From: Protonemura montana
Taxonomy: Eukaryota > Arthropoda > Insecta > Plecoptera > Nemouridae
DNA: 64,000 bases
Assembly (NCBI GenBank): GCA_947568835.1
Contig: OX387609.1
Span: forward strand, 16,947,208 to 17,011,207
Direction: 5' to 3'
Positions within the stretch are counted from its first letter, which is position 1. Every line of letters begins with the position of its first letter. The position numbers and the translations under genes are program-made. Of this stretch, positions 13,340 to 25,137 are shown piece by piece. The notes under the pieces were generated by a model that saw nothing but the letters and a program-made list of their open reading frames with translations, was not told the origin of the DNA and did no database searches.

Positions 13340-14842
13340 CTAACATACGCTAGCATATTATGAAACAAGCTATTACCCGCGCTGGCCCACGAGTGAGTCG
13401 AGTCGGCAGGATACGTGGATTATAGCTTATCATCTAACATACGCTAGCATATTATGAAACAAGCTATTACCCGCGCTGGCCCACGAGTGAGTCGAGTCGG
13501 CAGGATACGTGGATTATAGCTTATCATCTAACATACGCTCGCATATTATGAAACAAGCTATTACCCGCGCTGGCCCACGAGTGAGTCGAGTCGGCAGGAT
13601 ACGAGGATTATAGCTTATCATCTAACATACGCTAGCATATTATGAAACAAGCTATTACCCGCGCTGGCCCACGAGTGAGTCGAGTCGGCAGGATACGTGG
13701 ATTATAGCTTATCATCTAACATACGCTAGCATATTATGAAACAAGCTATTACCCGCGCTGGCCCACGAGTGAGTCGAGTCGGCAGGATACGTGGATTATA
13801 GCTTATCATCTAACATACGCTAGCATATTATGAAACAAGCTATTACCCGCGCTGGCCCACGAGTGAGTCGAGTCGGCAGGATACGTGGATTATAGCTTAT
13901 CATCTAACATACGCTAGCATATTATGAAACAAGCTATTATCCGCGCTGGCCCACGAGTGAGTCGAGTCGGCAGGATACGTGGATTATAGCTTATCATCTA
14001 ACATACGCTAGCATATTATGAAACAAGCTATTACCCGCGCTGGCCCACGAGTGAGTCGAGTCGGCAGGATACGTGGATTATAGCTTATCATCTAACATAC
14101 GCTAGCATATTATGAAACAAGCTATTATCCGCGCTGGCCCACGAGTGAGTCGAGTCGGCAGGATACGTGGATTATAGCTTATCATCTAACATACGCTAGC
14201 ATATTATGAAACAAGCTATTACCCGCGCTGGCCCACGAGTGAGTCGAGTCGGCAGGATACGTGGATTATAGCTTATCATCTAACATACGCTAGCATATTA
14301 TGAAACAAGCTATTACCCGCGCTGGCCCACGAGTGAGTCGAGTCGGCAGGATACGTGGATTATAGCTTATCATCTAACATACGCTAGCATATTATGAAAC
14401 AAGCTATTACCCGCGCTGGCCCACGAGTGAGTCGAGTCGGCAGGATACGTGGATTATAGCTTATCATCTAACATACGCTAGCATATTATGAAACAAGCTA
14501 TTACCCGCGCTGGCCCACGAGTGAGTCGAGTCGGCAGGATACGTGGATTATAGCTTATCATCTAACATACGCTAGCATATTATGAAACAAGCTATTACCC
14601 GCGCTGGCCCACGAGTGAGTCGAGTCGGCAGGATACGTGGATTATAGCTTATCATCTAACATACGCTAGCATATTATGAAACAAGCTATTATCCGCGCTG
14701 GCCCACGAGTGAGTCGAGTCGGCAGGATACGTGGATTATAGCTTATCATCTAACATACGCTAGCATATTATGAAACAAGCTATTACCCGCGCTGGCCCAC
14801 GAGTGAGTCGAGTCGGCAGGATACGTGGATTATAGCTTATCA
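13340..14842. repeat. 94-bp satellite, 16 copies, inside hAT copy 1
   Basis: Sixteen head-to-tail copies of a 94-bp unit, almost without divergence (scattered ACCC/ATCC and CTAGC/CTCGC differences). The unit begins CTAACATACGCTAGCATATT and ends ATTATAGCTTATCAT. The total of 1503 bp fits 16 units within 1 bp. The array lies wholly between the transposon ends, so it travels with the element. Confidence 0.95.
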
Positions 14843-15286
14843 GATATAAAACAAAGTAGCTGGCTGCTAGGGCACCACCAGAGAACGCTACTCAGAGCGG
14901 TGTGATCATTTTTATAAAGAAATACTCTCGAAAATGCCTTGTGTTTTCCCCAAACAAAATCGTGGATACAAGATGAGTCAATGGATGTTTTCATAACAAA
15001 GCAGTGAATTTTTTTTTTCGTGTGGAAAAATTAAAAACAAAAAAGTTGTTAACAAAATAAACAAATAATTTTAATCGGAATTTCTGAAATCTCAATATAA
15101 CATCGGAACCTTTATGGAACCTTTAAGGAACCGAAAAGAACCCATGATTTACTAAGGGTTCCGGTTCCGGTTCCGGTTCCGGTTCTTGGAAATTAATAAT
15201 AACGGTTCTGGTTCCGGTTTCGGTTCCAAGAAAATACGGGTTTTTTCGGGTTCCGGTACCGGTTTCGGTTCCGGTTCGGGTCCCTG

Positions 15287-18200
15287 AGTCTAGGTTGTCA
15301 GGGTCTGTGTAGTAAAGTAGTGTCACATGGCTAGTCTAGGTTGTCAGGGGCTGTGTGTGTAGTACAGTAGTGTAACATGGCTAGTCTAGGTTGTCAGGGG
15401 CTGTGTGTAGTACAGTAGTGTAGCATGGCTAGTCTAGGTTGTCAGGGGCTGTGTGTAGTACAGTAGTGTAACATGGCTAGTCTAGGTTGTCAGGGGCTGT
15501 GTGTAGTACAGTAGTGTAGCATGGCTAGTCTAGGTTGTCAGGGGCTGTGTGTAGTACAGTAGTGTAGCATGGCTAGTCTAGGTTGTCAGGGGCTGTGTGT
15601 AGTTCAGTAGTGTAGCATGGCTAGTCTAGGTTGTCAGGGGCTGTGTGTAGTACAGTAGTGTTACATGGCTAGTCTAGGTTGTCAGGGGCTGTGTGTAGTA
15701 CAGTAGTGTAGCATGGCTTGTCTAGGTTGTCAGGGGCTGTGTGTAGTATAGTAGTGTAGCATGGCTAGTCTAGGAAGTTAGGGGCTATGTGTAGTACAGT
15801 AGTGTAGCATGGCTAGTCAAGGTTGTCAGGGGCTGTGTGTGTAGTACAGTAGTGTAGCATGGCTAGTCTAGATTGTCAGGGGCTGTGTGTAATACAGTAG
15901 TGTAGCATGGCTAGTCTTGGTTGTCAGGGGCTGTATGTCGTACAGTAGTGTAGCATGGCAAGTCTAGGTTGTTAGGGGCTGTGTGTGTAGTACAGTAGTG
16001 TAGCATGGCTAGTCTAGGTTGTCAGGGGCTGTGTGTAGTACAGTAGTGTAGCATGGCTAGTCTAGGTTGTCAGGGGCTGTGTGTAGTACAGTAGTGTAGC
16101 ATGGCTAGTCTAGGTTGTCAGGGGCTGTGTGTAGTACAGTAGTGTAGCATGGCTAGTCTAGGTTGTCAGGAGCTGTGTGTAGTACAGTAGTGTAACATGG
16201 CTAGTCTAGGTTGTCAGGGGATGTGTGTAGTACAGAAGTGTAGCATGGCTCGTCTAGGTTGTCAAGGGCTGTGTGTAGTACAGTAGTGTAGCATGGCTAG
16301 TCTAGGTTGTCAGGGGCTGTGTGTGTAGAACAGTAGTGTAGAATGGCTAGTCAAGGTTGTCAGGAGCTGTGTGCAGTACAGTAGTGTAGCATGGCTCGTC
16401 TAGGTTGTCAGGGGCTGTGTGTGTAGTACAGTAGTGTTGCATGGCTAGTCTAGGTTGTCAGGGGCTGTGTGTGTAGTACAGTAGTGTAGCATGGCTAGTC
16501 TAGGTTGTCAGGAGCTGTGTGTAGTACAGTAGTGTAGCATGGCTAGTCTAGGTTGTCAGGGGCTGTGTGTGTAGTACAGTAGTGAAGCATGGCTAGTCTA
16601 GGTTGTCAGGGGCTGTGTGTGTAGTACAGAAGTGTAGCATGGCTAGTCTAGGTTGTCAGGGGCTGTGTGTAGTACAGTAGTGTAGCATGGCTAGTCTAGG
16701 TTGTCAGGGGCTGTGTGTAGTACAGTAGTGTAACATGGCTAGTCTAGGTTGTCAGGGGCTGTGTGTATAGTACAGTAGTGTAACATTGCTAGTCTTGGTT
16801 GTCAGGGGCTGTGTGTGTAGTATAGTAGTGTAGCATAGCTAGTCTAGGTTGTCAGGAGCTGTGTGTAGTACAGAAGTGTAGCATGGCTAGTCTAGGTTAT
16901 CAGGGGCTGTGTTTAGTACATTAGTTTAGCATGGCTAGTCTAGGTTGTCAGAGGCTGTGTGTAGTACAGTAGTGTAGCATGGCTAGTCTAGGTTGTCAGG
17001 GACTGTGTGTGTAGAACAGTAGTGTAGCATGGCTAGTCTAGGTTGTCAGGGGCTGTGTGTAGTACAGTAGTGTAGCATGGCTAGTCTAGGTTATCAGGGG
17101 CTGTGTGTAATACAGTAGTGTTACATGGCAAGTCTAGGTTGTCAGGGGCTGTGTGTGTAGTACAGTAGTGTAACATTGCTAGTCTTGGTTGTCAGGGGCT
17201 GTGTGTAGTACAGTAGTGTAGCATGGCTTGTCTAGGTTGTCAGGGGCTGTGTGTGTAGGACAGTAGTGTAGCATGGCTAGTCTAGGTTGTCAGGGGCTGT
17301 GTGTAGTACAGTAGTGTAGCATGGCTAGTCTAGGTTGTCAGGGGCTGTGTGTAGTACAGTAGTGTAGCACAGCTAGTCTAGGTTGTCAGGGGCTGTGTGT
17401 AGTACAGTAGTGTAACATGGCTAGTCTAGGTTGTCAGGGGCTGTGTGTAGTACAGTAGTGTAGCACAGCTAGTCTAGGTTGTCAGGGGCTGTGTGTGTCG
17501 TACAGTAGTGTAGCATGGCTAGTCTAGGTTGTCAGGGGCTGTGTGTAGTACAGTAGTGTAGCATGGCTAGTCTAGGTTGTCAGGGGCTGTGTGTAGTACA
17601 GTAGTGTAGCATGGCTAGTCTAGGTTGTCAGGGGCTGTGTGTAGTACAGTAGTGTAGCATGGCTAGTCTAGGTTGTCAGGGGCTGTGTGTAGTACAGTAG
17701 TGTAGCATGGCTAGTCTAGGTTGTCAGGGGCTGTGTGTAGTACAGTAGTGTAGCACAGCTAGTCTAGGTTGTCAGGGGCTGTGTGTGTCGTACAGTAGTG
17801 TAGCATGGCTAGTCTAGGTTGTCAGGGGCTGTGTGTAGTACAGTAGTGTAGCATGGCTAGTCTAGGTTGTCAGGGGCTGTGTGTAGTACAGTAGTGTAGC
17901 ATGGCTAGTCTAGGTTGTCAGGGGCTGTGTGTAGTACAGTAGTGTAGCATGGCTAGTCTAGGTTGTCAGGGGCTGTGTGTAGTACAGTAGTGTAGCATGG
18001 CTAGTCTAGGTTGTCAGGGGCTGTGTGTTGTACAGTAGTGTTGCATGGCTAGTCTAGGTTGTTTGGGGCTGTGTGTGTAGTACAGTAGTGTAGCATGGCT
18101 AGTCTAGGTTGTCAGGGGCTGTGTGTAGTACAGTAGTGTAACATGGCTAGTCTAGGTTGTCAGGGGCTGTGTGTAGTACAGTAGTGTTGCATGGCTAGTC

Positions 18201-21200
18201 TAGGTTGTTAGGGGCTGTGTGTAATACAGTAGTGTAGCATGGCTAGTCTAGGTTGTCAGGGGCTGTGTGTAGTACAGTAGTGAAGCATGGCTAGTCTAGG
18301 TTGTCAGGGGCTGTGTGTCGTACAGTAGTGTAACATGGCTAGTCTAGGTTGTCAGGGGCTGTGTGTAGTACAGTAGTGTTGCATGGCTAGTCTAGGTTGT
18401 CAGGGGCTGTGTAGTACAGTAGTGTAGCATGGCTAGTCTAGGTTGTCAGGGGCTGTGTGTAGTACAGTAGTGTTGCATGGCTAGTCTAGGTTGTCAGGGG
18501 CTGTGTAGTACAGTAGTGTAGCATGGCTAGTCTAGGTTGTCAGGGGCTGTGTAGTACAGTAGTGTAGCATGGCTAGTCTAGGTTGTCAGGGGCTGTGTGT
18601 GTAGTACAGTAGTGTAGCAAAGCTAGTGTAGGTTGTCAGGGGCTGTGTGTGTAGTACAGTAGTGAAGCATGGCTAGTCTAAGTTGTCAGGGGCTGTGTGT
18701 AGTACAGTAGTGTAGCATGGCTAGTCTAGGATGTCAGGGGCTGTGTGTGTAGTACAGTAGTGTAGCATGGCTAGTCTAGGTTGTCAGGGTCTGTGTGTCG
18801 TACAGTAGTGTAGCATGGCTAGTCTAGGTTGTCAGGGTCTGTGTGTCGTACAGTAGTGAAGCATGGCTAGTCTAGGTTGTCAGGGTCTGTGTGTCGTACA
18901 GTAGTGTAGCATGGCTAGTCTAGGTTGTCAGGAGCTGTGTGTAGTACAGTAGTGTAGCATGGCTAGTCTAGGTTGTCAGGGTCTGTGTGTCGTACAGTAG
19001 TGAAGCATGGCTAGTCTAGGTTGTCAGGGGCTGTGTGTGTAGTACAGTAGTGTAGCATGGCTAGTCTAGGTTGTCAGGGGCTGTGTGTTGTACAGTAGTG
19101 TAGCATGGCTAGTCTAGGTTGTTTGGGGCTGTGTGTGTAGTACAGTAGTGTAGCATGGCTAGTCTAGGTTGTCAGGGGCTGTGTGTAGTACAGTAGTGTA
19201 ACATGGCTAGTCTAGGTTGTCAGGGGCTGTGTGTAGTACAGTAGTGTTGCATGGCTAGTCTAGGTTGTTAGGGGCTGTGTGTAATACAGTAGTGTAGCAT
19301 GGCTAGTCTAGGTTGTCAGGGGCTGTGTGTAGTACAGTAGTGAAGCATGGCTAGTCTAGGTTGTCAGGGGCTGTGTGTCGTACAGTAGTGTAACATGGCT
19401 AGTCTAGGTTGTCAGGGGCTGTGTGTAGTACAGTAGTGTTGCATGGCTAGTCTAGGTTGTCAGGGGCTGTGTAGTACAGTAGTGTAGCATGGCTAGTCTA
19501 GGTTGTCAGGGGCTGTGTGTAGTACAGTAGTGTTGCATGGCTAGTCTAGGTTGTCAGGGGCTGTGTAGTACAGTAGTGTAGCATGGCTAGTCTAGGTTGT
19601 CAGGGGCTGTGTAGTACAGTAGTGTAGCATGGCTAGTCTAGGTTGTCAGGGGCTGTGTGTGTAGTACAGTAGTGTAGCAAAGCTAGTGTAGGTTGTCAGG
19701 GGCTGTGTGTGTAGTACAGTAGTGAAGCATGGCTAGTCTAGGATGTCAGGGGCTGTGTGTGTAGTACAGTAGTGTAGCATGGCTAGTCTAGGTTGTCAGG
19801 GTCTGTGTGTCGTACAGTAGTGTAGCATGGCTAGTCTAGGTTGTCAGGGTCTGTGTGTCGTACAGTAGTGAAGCATGGCTAGTCTAGGTTGTCAGGGTCT
19901 GTGTGTCGTACAGTAGTGTAGCATGACTAGTCTAGGTTGTCAGGGGCTGTGTGTAGTACAGTAGTCTAGCATGGCTAGTCTAGGTTGTTAGGGGCTGTGT
20001 GTAGTACAGTTGTCTAGCATGGCTAGTCTAGGTTTTCAGGGACTGTGTGTGTAGTACAGTTGTGTAGCATGGCTAGTCTAGGTTGTCAGGGGCTGTGTGT
20101 GTAGTACAGTAGTGTAGCATGGCTAGTCTAGGTTGACAGGGGCTGTGTGTAGTACAGTAGTGTAGCATGGCTAGTCTAGGTTGTCAGGGGCTGTGTGTGT
20201 AGTACAGTAGTGTAGCATGGCTAGTCTAGGTTGTTTGGGGCTGTGTGTGTAGTATAGTAGTGTAACATGGCTAGTCTAGGTTGTCAGGGGCTGTGTGTAG
20301 TACAGTAGTGTAGCATGGCTAGTCTAGGTTGTCAGGGGCTGTGTGTGTAGTACAGTAGTGTAGCATGGCTTCTCTAGGTTGTCAGGGGCTGTGTGTCGAA
20401 CAGTGGTGTAGCATGACTAGTCTAGGTTGTCAGGGGCTGTGTGTGTAGTACAGTAGTGTTGCATGGCTTGTCTAGGTTGTCAGGGGCTGTGTGTAGTACA
20501 GTAGTGTAGCATGGCTAGTCTAGGTTGTCAGGGGCTGTGTGTAGTACAGTAGTGTAGCATGGCTAGTCTAGATTGTTAGGGGCTGTGTGTAGTACAGTAG
20601 TGTAGCATGGCTAGTCTAGGTTGTCAGGGGCTGTGTGTGTAGTACAGTAGTGTAGCATGGCTAGTTTAGGTTGTCAGGGGCTGTGTGTGTAGTACAGTAG
20701 TGTAGCATGGCTAGTCTAGTTAGTCTTGGCTGTGTGTGTAGTACAGTAGTGTAGCATAGCTAGTCTAGGTTGTCAGGGGCTGTGTGTAATACAGTAGTGT
20801 TACATGGCTAGTCTAGGTTGTCAGGGGCTGTGTGTAGTACAGTAGTGTAGCATGGCTAATCTAGGTTGTGAGGGGCTGTGTATAGTACAGTAGTGTAGCA
20901 TGGCTAGTCTAAGTTGTCAGGGGCTGTGTGTAATACAGTAGTGTTACATGGCTAGTCTAGGTTGTCAGGGGCTGTGTGTAGTACAGTAGTGTAGCATGGC
21001 TAATCTAGGTTGTGAGGGGCTGTGTGTAGTACAGTAGTGTAGCATGGCTAGTCTAGGTTGTCAGGGGCTGTGTGTAGTACAGTAGTGTAGCATGGCTAGT
21101 CTAGGTTGTCAGGGGCTGTGTGCAGTACAGTAGTGTAGCATGGCTCGTCTAGGTTGTCAGGGGCTGTGTGTGTAGTACAGTAGTGTAGCATGGCTAGTCT

Positions 21201-21842
21201 AGGTTGTCAGGGGCTGTGTGTAGTACAGAAGTGTAGCATGGCTAGTCTAGGTTGTCAGGAGCTGTGTGTAGTACAGTAGTGTAGCATGGCTAGTCTAGGT
21301 TGTCAGGAGCTGTGTGTAGTACAGTAGTGTAGCATGGCTAGTCTAGGTTGTCAGGGGCTGTGTGTAGTACAGTAGTGTAGCATGGCTAGTCTAGGTTGTC
21401 AGGGGCTGTGTGTGTAGTACAGTAGTGTAGCATGGCTAGTCTAGGTTGTCAGGGGCTGTGTGTAGTACAGTAGTGTAGCATGGCTAGTCTAGGTTGTCAG
21501 GGGCTGTGTGTAGTACAGTAGTGTTGCATGGCTAGTCTAGGTTGTCAGGGGCTGTGTGTGTAGTACAGTAGTGTAGCATGGCTAGTCTAGGTTGTCAGGG
21601 GCTGTGTAGTACAGTATTGTAATTTGTAGCATGGCTAGTTTAGGTTGTCAGGGGCTGTGTGTGTAGTACAGTAGTGTTACATGGCTAGTCTAGGTTGTCA
21701 GGGGCTGTGTGTAGTACAGTAGTGTAGCATGGCTAGTCTAGGTTGTCAGGGGCTGTGTGTGTAGTACAGTAGTGTAGCATGGCTAGTCTTGGTTGTCAGG
21801 GGCTGTGTGTGTAGTACAGTAGTGTAGCATGGCTAGTCTAGG
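15287..21842. repeat. 48-bp satellite array, block B
   Basis: Continuation of the same satellite between the two hAT copies, roughly 135 units. The first unit after copy 1 carries private changes (AGGGTCTGTGTAGTAAAG, then GTGTCACATGG) that recur exactly after copy 2. The last units before copy 2 carry AGTTTAGG then GTGTTACATGG, which recur before copy 1 at about 11775-11820. Confidence 0.97.
18021..19940. repeat. Higher-order duplication inside the 48-bp satellite
   Basis: About 900 bp starting near 18021 is repeated starting near 19081 (offset 1060 bp). The same rare variants occur in the same order: TTGTTTGGGGC, then TTGTTAGGGGC, then GTGAAGCATGG, then GCAAAGCTAGTG, then TAGGATGTC, then GTGTGTCG. 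The second copy lacks one 48-bp unit that the first has (the TAAGTTGTC unit near 18680). A smaller period of six units (290 bp) is seen at 17461 and 17751, marked by TAGCACAGCT with GTGTGTGTCG. Confidence 0.85.
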
Positions 21843-22414
21843 CAGGGACCCGAACCGAAATGATTAAAGGTTCTGGTTCCGGTTCCGGTTCCTAATTTTT
21901 TCAAATTAGAGTTCTGGTTCTGGTTCCGGTTTTACGTTTGCAAAGGTTCCGGTTTCGGTTCCGGTTCCATATTGTGAAGAGGGGTTCCGGTTCCGGTTCC
22001 TAATTTTCTCAAATAAGGATTCCGATTCCGGCTTTAAGTTTCAAAAGGTTCCGGTTCCACTTAATAAATAAAGCGTTATTCTTTTAAATTTTGCTGTTGT
22101 ACAGGTTCAAGTTTTTGTGGTTTTTAGTGACACTTAGTTTTGTTTTTCCATCTGCCAGGGACAGGTCTTTTTCCTCACATTGGGTTTCAAAGCACACGAA
22201 GCCAGTTGCATAAAAGATAGGGGTGTAACGAAGTCGTAATAATTTGTTTGATCCAATTTCTCTGCACCAGTAGAGTTTCAGAGTACTACTATGTACGGAG
22301 TAAAAAAGGCAGGCTAGTCCATCTCTATAAGACAAAGCATGCACGACAAGGGGTTAGTTTGTTTGAGGCTTTCAAGTAAAAAATGTAAAGAAATGGATTT
22401 ACGGTTACACTCTG

Positions 22415-22823
22415 ATGGGGACAGACAAAGGGTTATTTAACACTAGACATAAAATTAACTATAAACTGGATAAACCAGCTTTTCAAAATTATAAAAGGGG
22501 GTCCACCTATGCGGGTTGTGAGCTTTATAGGGCATTGCCGGCGGATCTTCAAATAAAAAAGGACAAGAAATTCAAAATTGTGCTCAAGAATTTTCTACTT
22601 GAAAAATGTTTTTATACTGTAAAAGGTTTCTTATTGTATAAGGTAGAGACAATGAAAAATTGTAGTGTAAATGTAAATATTATAGTACCTAAAAATGTTG
22701 CTATGGATACATAAGACGTATATGTTGTTTAATTGTTGGTCACCTAAATGTAATACTTTGAACTTTCCAAATGGCACAATGTGTTTAAACGGAATAAAAA
22801 ACATTATTATTATTATTATTATT
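22415..22823 (+). pseudogene. LINE C-terminal and 3' tail fragment inside hAT copy 2
   Basis: Same 99-codon frame and ATT-rich tail as at 12751-13159. The sequence looks unchanged, as expected if both copies stem from one recent duplication of the whole transposon. It is not an independent LINE insertion. Confidence 0.7.
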
Positions 22824-23003
22824 GTAACCACGATTTCGCCAACACTGAGCTAAAGTCTCAACAAGTATGATTTGCATCCCTCCTTTATGAGGTCTCTTAT
22901 GAGTTAAGACACATCTTACGGACATTATGAAACAGGACAAATTCCAGAAATAGCGAAAACTCGACCAAACTGGCTGGTCGCTCGGATCTGTTCGTTATAC
23001 AAT

Positions 23004-24693
23004 CTAACATACGCTAGCATATTATGAAACAAGCTATTACCGCGCTGGCCCACGAGTGAGTCGAGTCGGCAGGATACGTGGATTATAGCTTATCATCTAA
23101 CATACGCTAGCATATTATGAAACAAGCTATTACCCGCGCTGGCCCACGAGTGAGTCGAGTCGGCAGGATACGTGGATTATAGCTTATCATCTAACATACG
23201 CTAGCATATTATGAAACAAGCTTTTACCCGCGCTGGCCCACGAGTGAGTCGAGTCGGCAGGATACGTGGATTATAGCTTATCATCTAACATACGCTCGCA
23301 TATTATGAAACAAGCTATTACCCGCGCTGGCCCACGAGTGAGTCGAGTCGGCAGGATACGAGGATTATAGCTTATCATCTAACATACGCTAGCATATTAT
23401 GAAACAAGCTATTACCCGCGCTGGCCCACGAGTGAGTCGAGTCGGCAGGATACGTGGATTATAGCTTATCATCTAACATACGCTAGCATATTATGAAACA
23501 AGCTATTACCCGCGCTGGCCCACGAGTGAGTCGAGTCGGCAGGATACGTGGATTATAGCTTATCATCTAACATACGCTAGCATATTATGAAACAAGCTAT
23601 TACCCGCGCTGGCCCACGAGTGAGTCGAGTCGGCAGGATACGTGGATTATAGCTTATCATCTAACATACGCTAGCATATTATGAAACAAGCTATTACCCG
23701 CGCTGGCCCACGAGTGAGTCGAGTCGGCAGGATACGTGGATTATAGCTTATCATCTAACATACGCTAGCATATTATGAAACAAGCTATTATCCGCGCTGG
23801 CCCACGAGTGAGTCGAGTCGGCAGGATACGTGGATTATAGCTTATCATCTAACATACGCTAGCATATTATGAAACAAGCTATTACCCGCGCTGGCCCACG
23901 AGTGAGTCGAGTCGGCAGGATACGTGGATTATAGCTTATCATCTAACATACGCTAGCATATTATGAAACAAGCTATTATCCGCGCTGGCCCACGAGTGAG
24001 TCGAGTCGGCAGGATACGTGGATTATAGCTTATCATCTAACATACGCTAGCATATTATGAAACAAGCTATTACCCGCGCTGGCCCACGAGTGAGTCGAGT
24101 CGGCAGGATACGTGGATTATAGCTTATCATCTAACATACGCTAGCATATTATGGAACAAGCTATTACCCGCGCTGGCCCACGAGTGAGTCGAGTCGGCAG
24201 GATACGTGGATTATAGCTTATCATCTAACATACGCTAGCATATTATGAAACAAGCTATTACCCGCGCTGGCCCACGAGTGAGTCGAGTCGGCAGGATACG
24301 TGGATTATAGCTTATCATCTAACATACGCTAGCATATTATGAAACAAGCTATTACCCGCGCTGGCCCACGAGTGAGTCGAGTCGGCAGGATACGTGGATT
24401 ATAGCTTATCATCTAACATACGCTAGCATATTATGAAACAAGCTATTACCCGCGCTGGCCCACGAGTGAGTCGAGTCGGCAGGATACGTGGATTATAGCT
24501 TATCATCTAACATACGCTAGCATATTATGAAACAAGCTATTATCCGCGCTGGCCCACGAGTGAGTCGAGTCGGCAGGATACGTGGATTATAGCTTATCAT
24601 CTAACATACGCTAGCATATTATGAAACAAGCTATTACCCGCGCTGGCCCACGAGTGAGTCGAGTCGGCAGGATACGTGGATTATAGCTTATCA
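23004..24693. repeat. 94-bp satellite, 18 copies, inside hAT copy 2
   Basis: Same unit as at 13340-14842 but with 18 copies; one unit lacks a single C near 23041. The difference of two units from the sister copy is the main change since the duplication, so this array changes copy number faster than point mutations accumulate. Confidence 0.95.
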
Positions 24694-25137
24694 GATATAA
24701 AACAAAGTAGCTGGCTGCTAGGGCACCACCAGAGAACGCTACTCAGAGCGGTGTGATCATTTTTATAAAGAAATACTCTCGAAAATGCCTTGTGTTTTCC
24801 CCAAACAAAATCGTGGATACAAGATGAGTCAATGGATGTTTTCATAACAAAGCAGTGAATTTTTTTTTTCGTGTGGAAAAATTAAAAACAAAAAAGTTGT
24901 TAACAAAATAAACAAATAATTTTAATCGGAATTTCTGAAATCTCAATATAACATCGGAACCTTTATGGAACCTTTAAGGAACCGAAAAGAACCCATGATT
25001 TACTAAGGGTTCCGGTTCCGGTTCCGGTTCCGGTTCTTGGAAATTAATAATAACGGTTCTGGTTCCGGTTTCGGTTCCAAGAAAATACGGGTTTTTTCGG
25101 GTTCCGGTACCGGTTTCGGTTCCGGTTCGGGTCCCTG

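Larger units (their letters stand above)
12179..15286. mobile_element. Non-autonomous hAT-like transposon, copy 1, inserted in the satellite
   Basis: A 3108-bp insertion with terminal inverted repeats CAGGGACCCGAACCG at the left and CGGTTCGGGTCCCTG at the right. It is flanked by an 8-bp direct repeat AGTCTAGG (12171-12178 and 15287-15294), which is part of the satellite unit. An 8-bp duplication and a CAGGG start (the YARNG rule) are hAT hallmarks. Just inside both ends are runs of GGTTCC/GGTTCCGG hexamers (about 12199-12396 and 15158-15281), on the same strand at both ends although the termini are inverted. Inside are a LINE 3' fragment and sixteen 94-bp repeats. No transposase is recognisable, so it would need one supplied in trans. 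An 86-codon minus-strand frame at 12420-12680 is unidentified. Confidence 0.88.
21843..25137. mobile_element. Non-autonomous hAT-like transposon, copy 2
   Basis: A 3295-bp near-identical copy of the element at 12179-15286, with the same CAGGGACCCGAACCG ends and the same flanking AGTCTAGG (21835-21842 and 25138-25145). The length difference of 187 bp is explained by two extra 94-bp units minus one deleted C near 23041. The flanking satellite variants also match those around copy 1 on both sides. This copy therefore arose by duplication of a satellite segment about 9.66 kb long, not by a second transposition. Confidence 0.88.

Noticed and set aside
15123..15326. Protein frame with EPEPEPEP and GTRTGTET repeats
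   Set aside because: Produced by the GGTTCC hexamer array at the transposon end; it also runs into the satellite.
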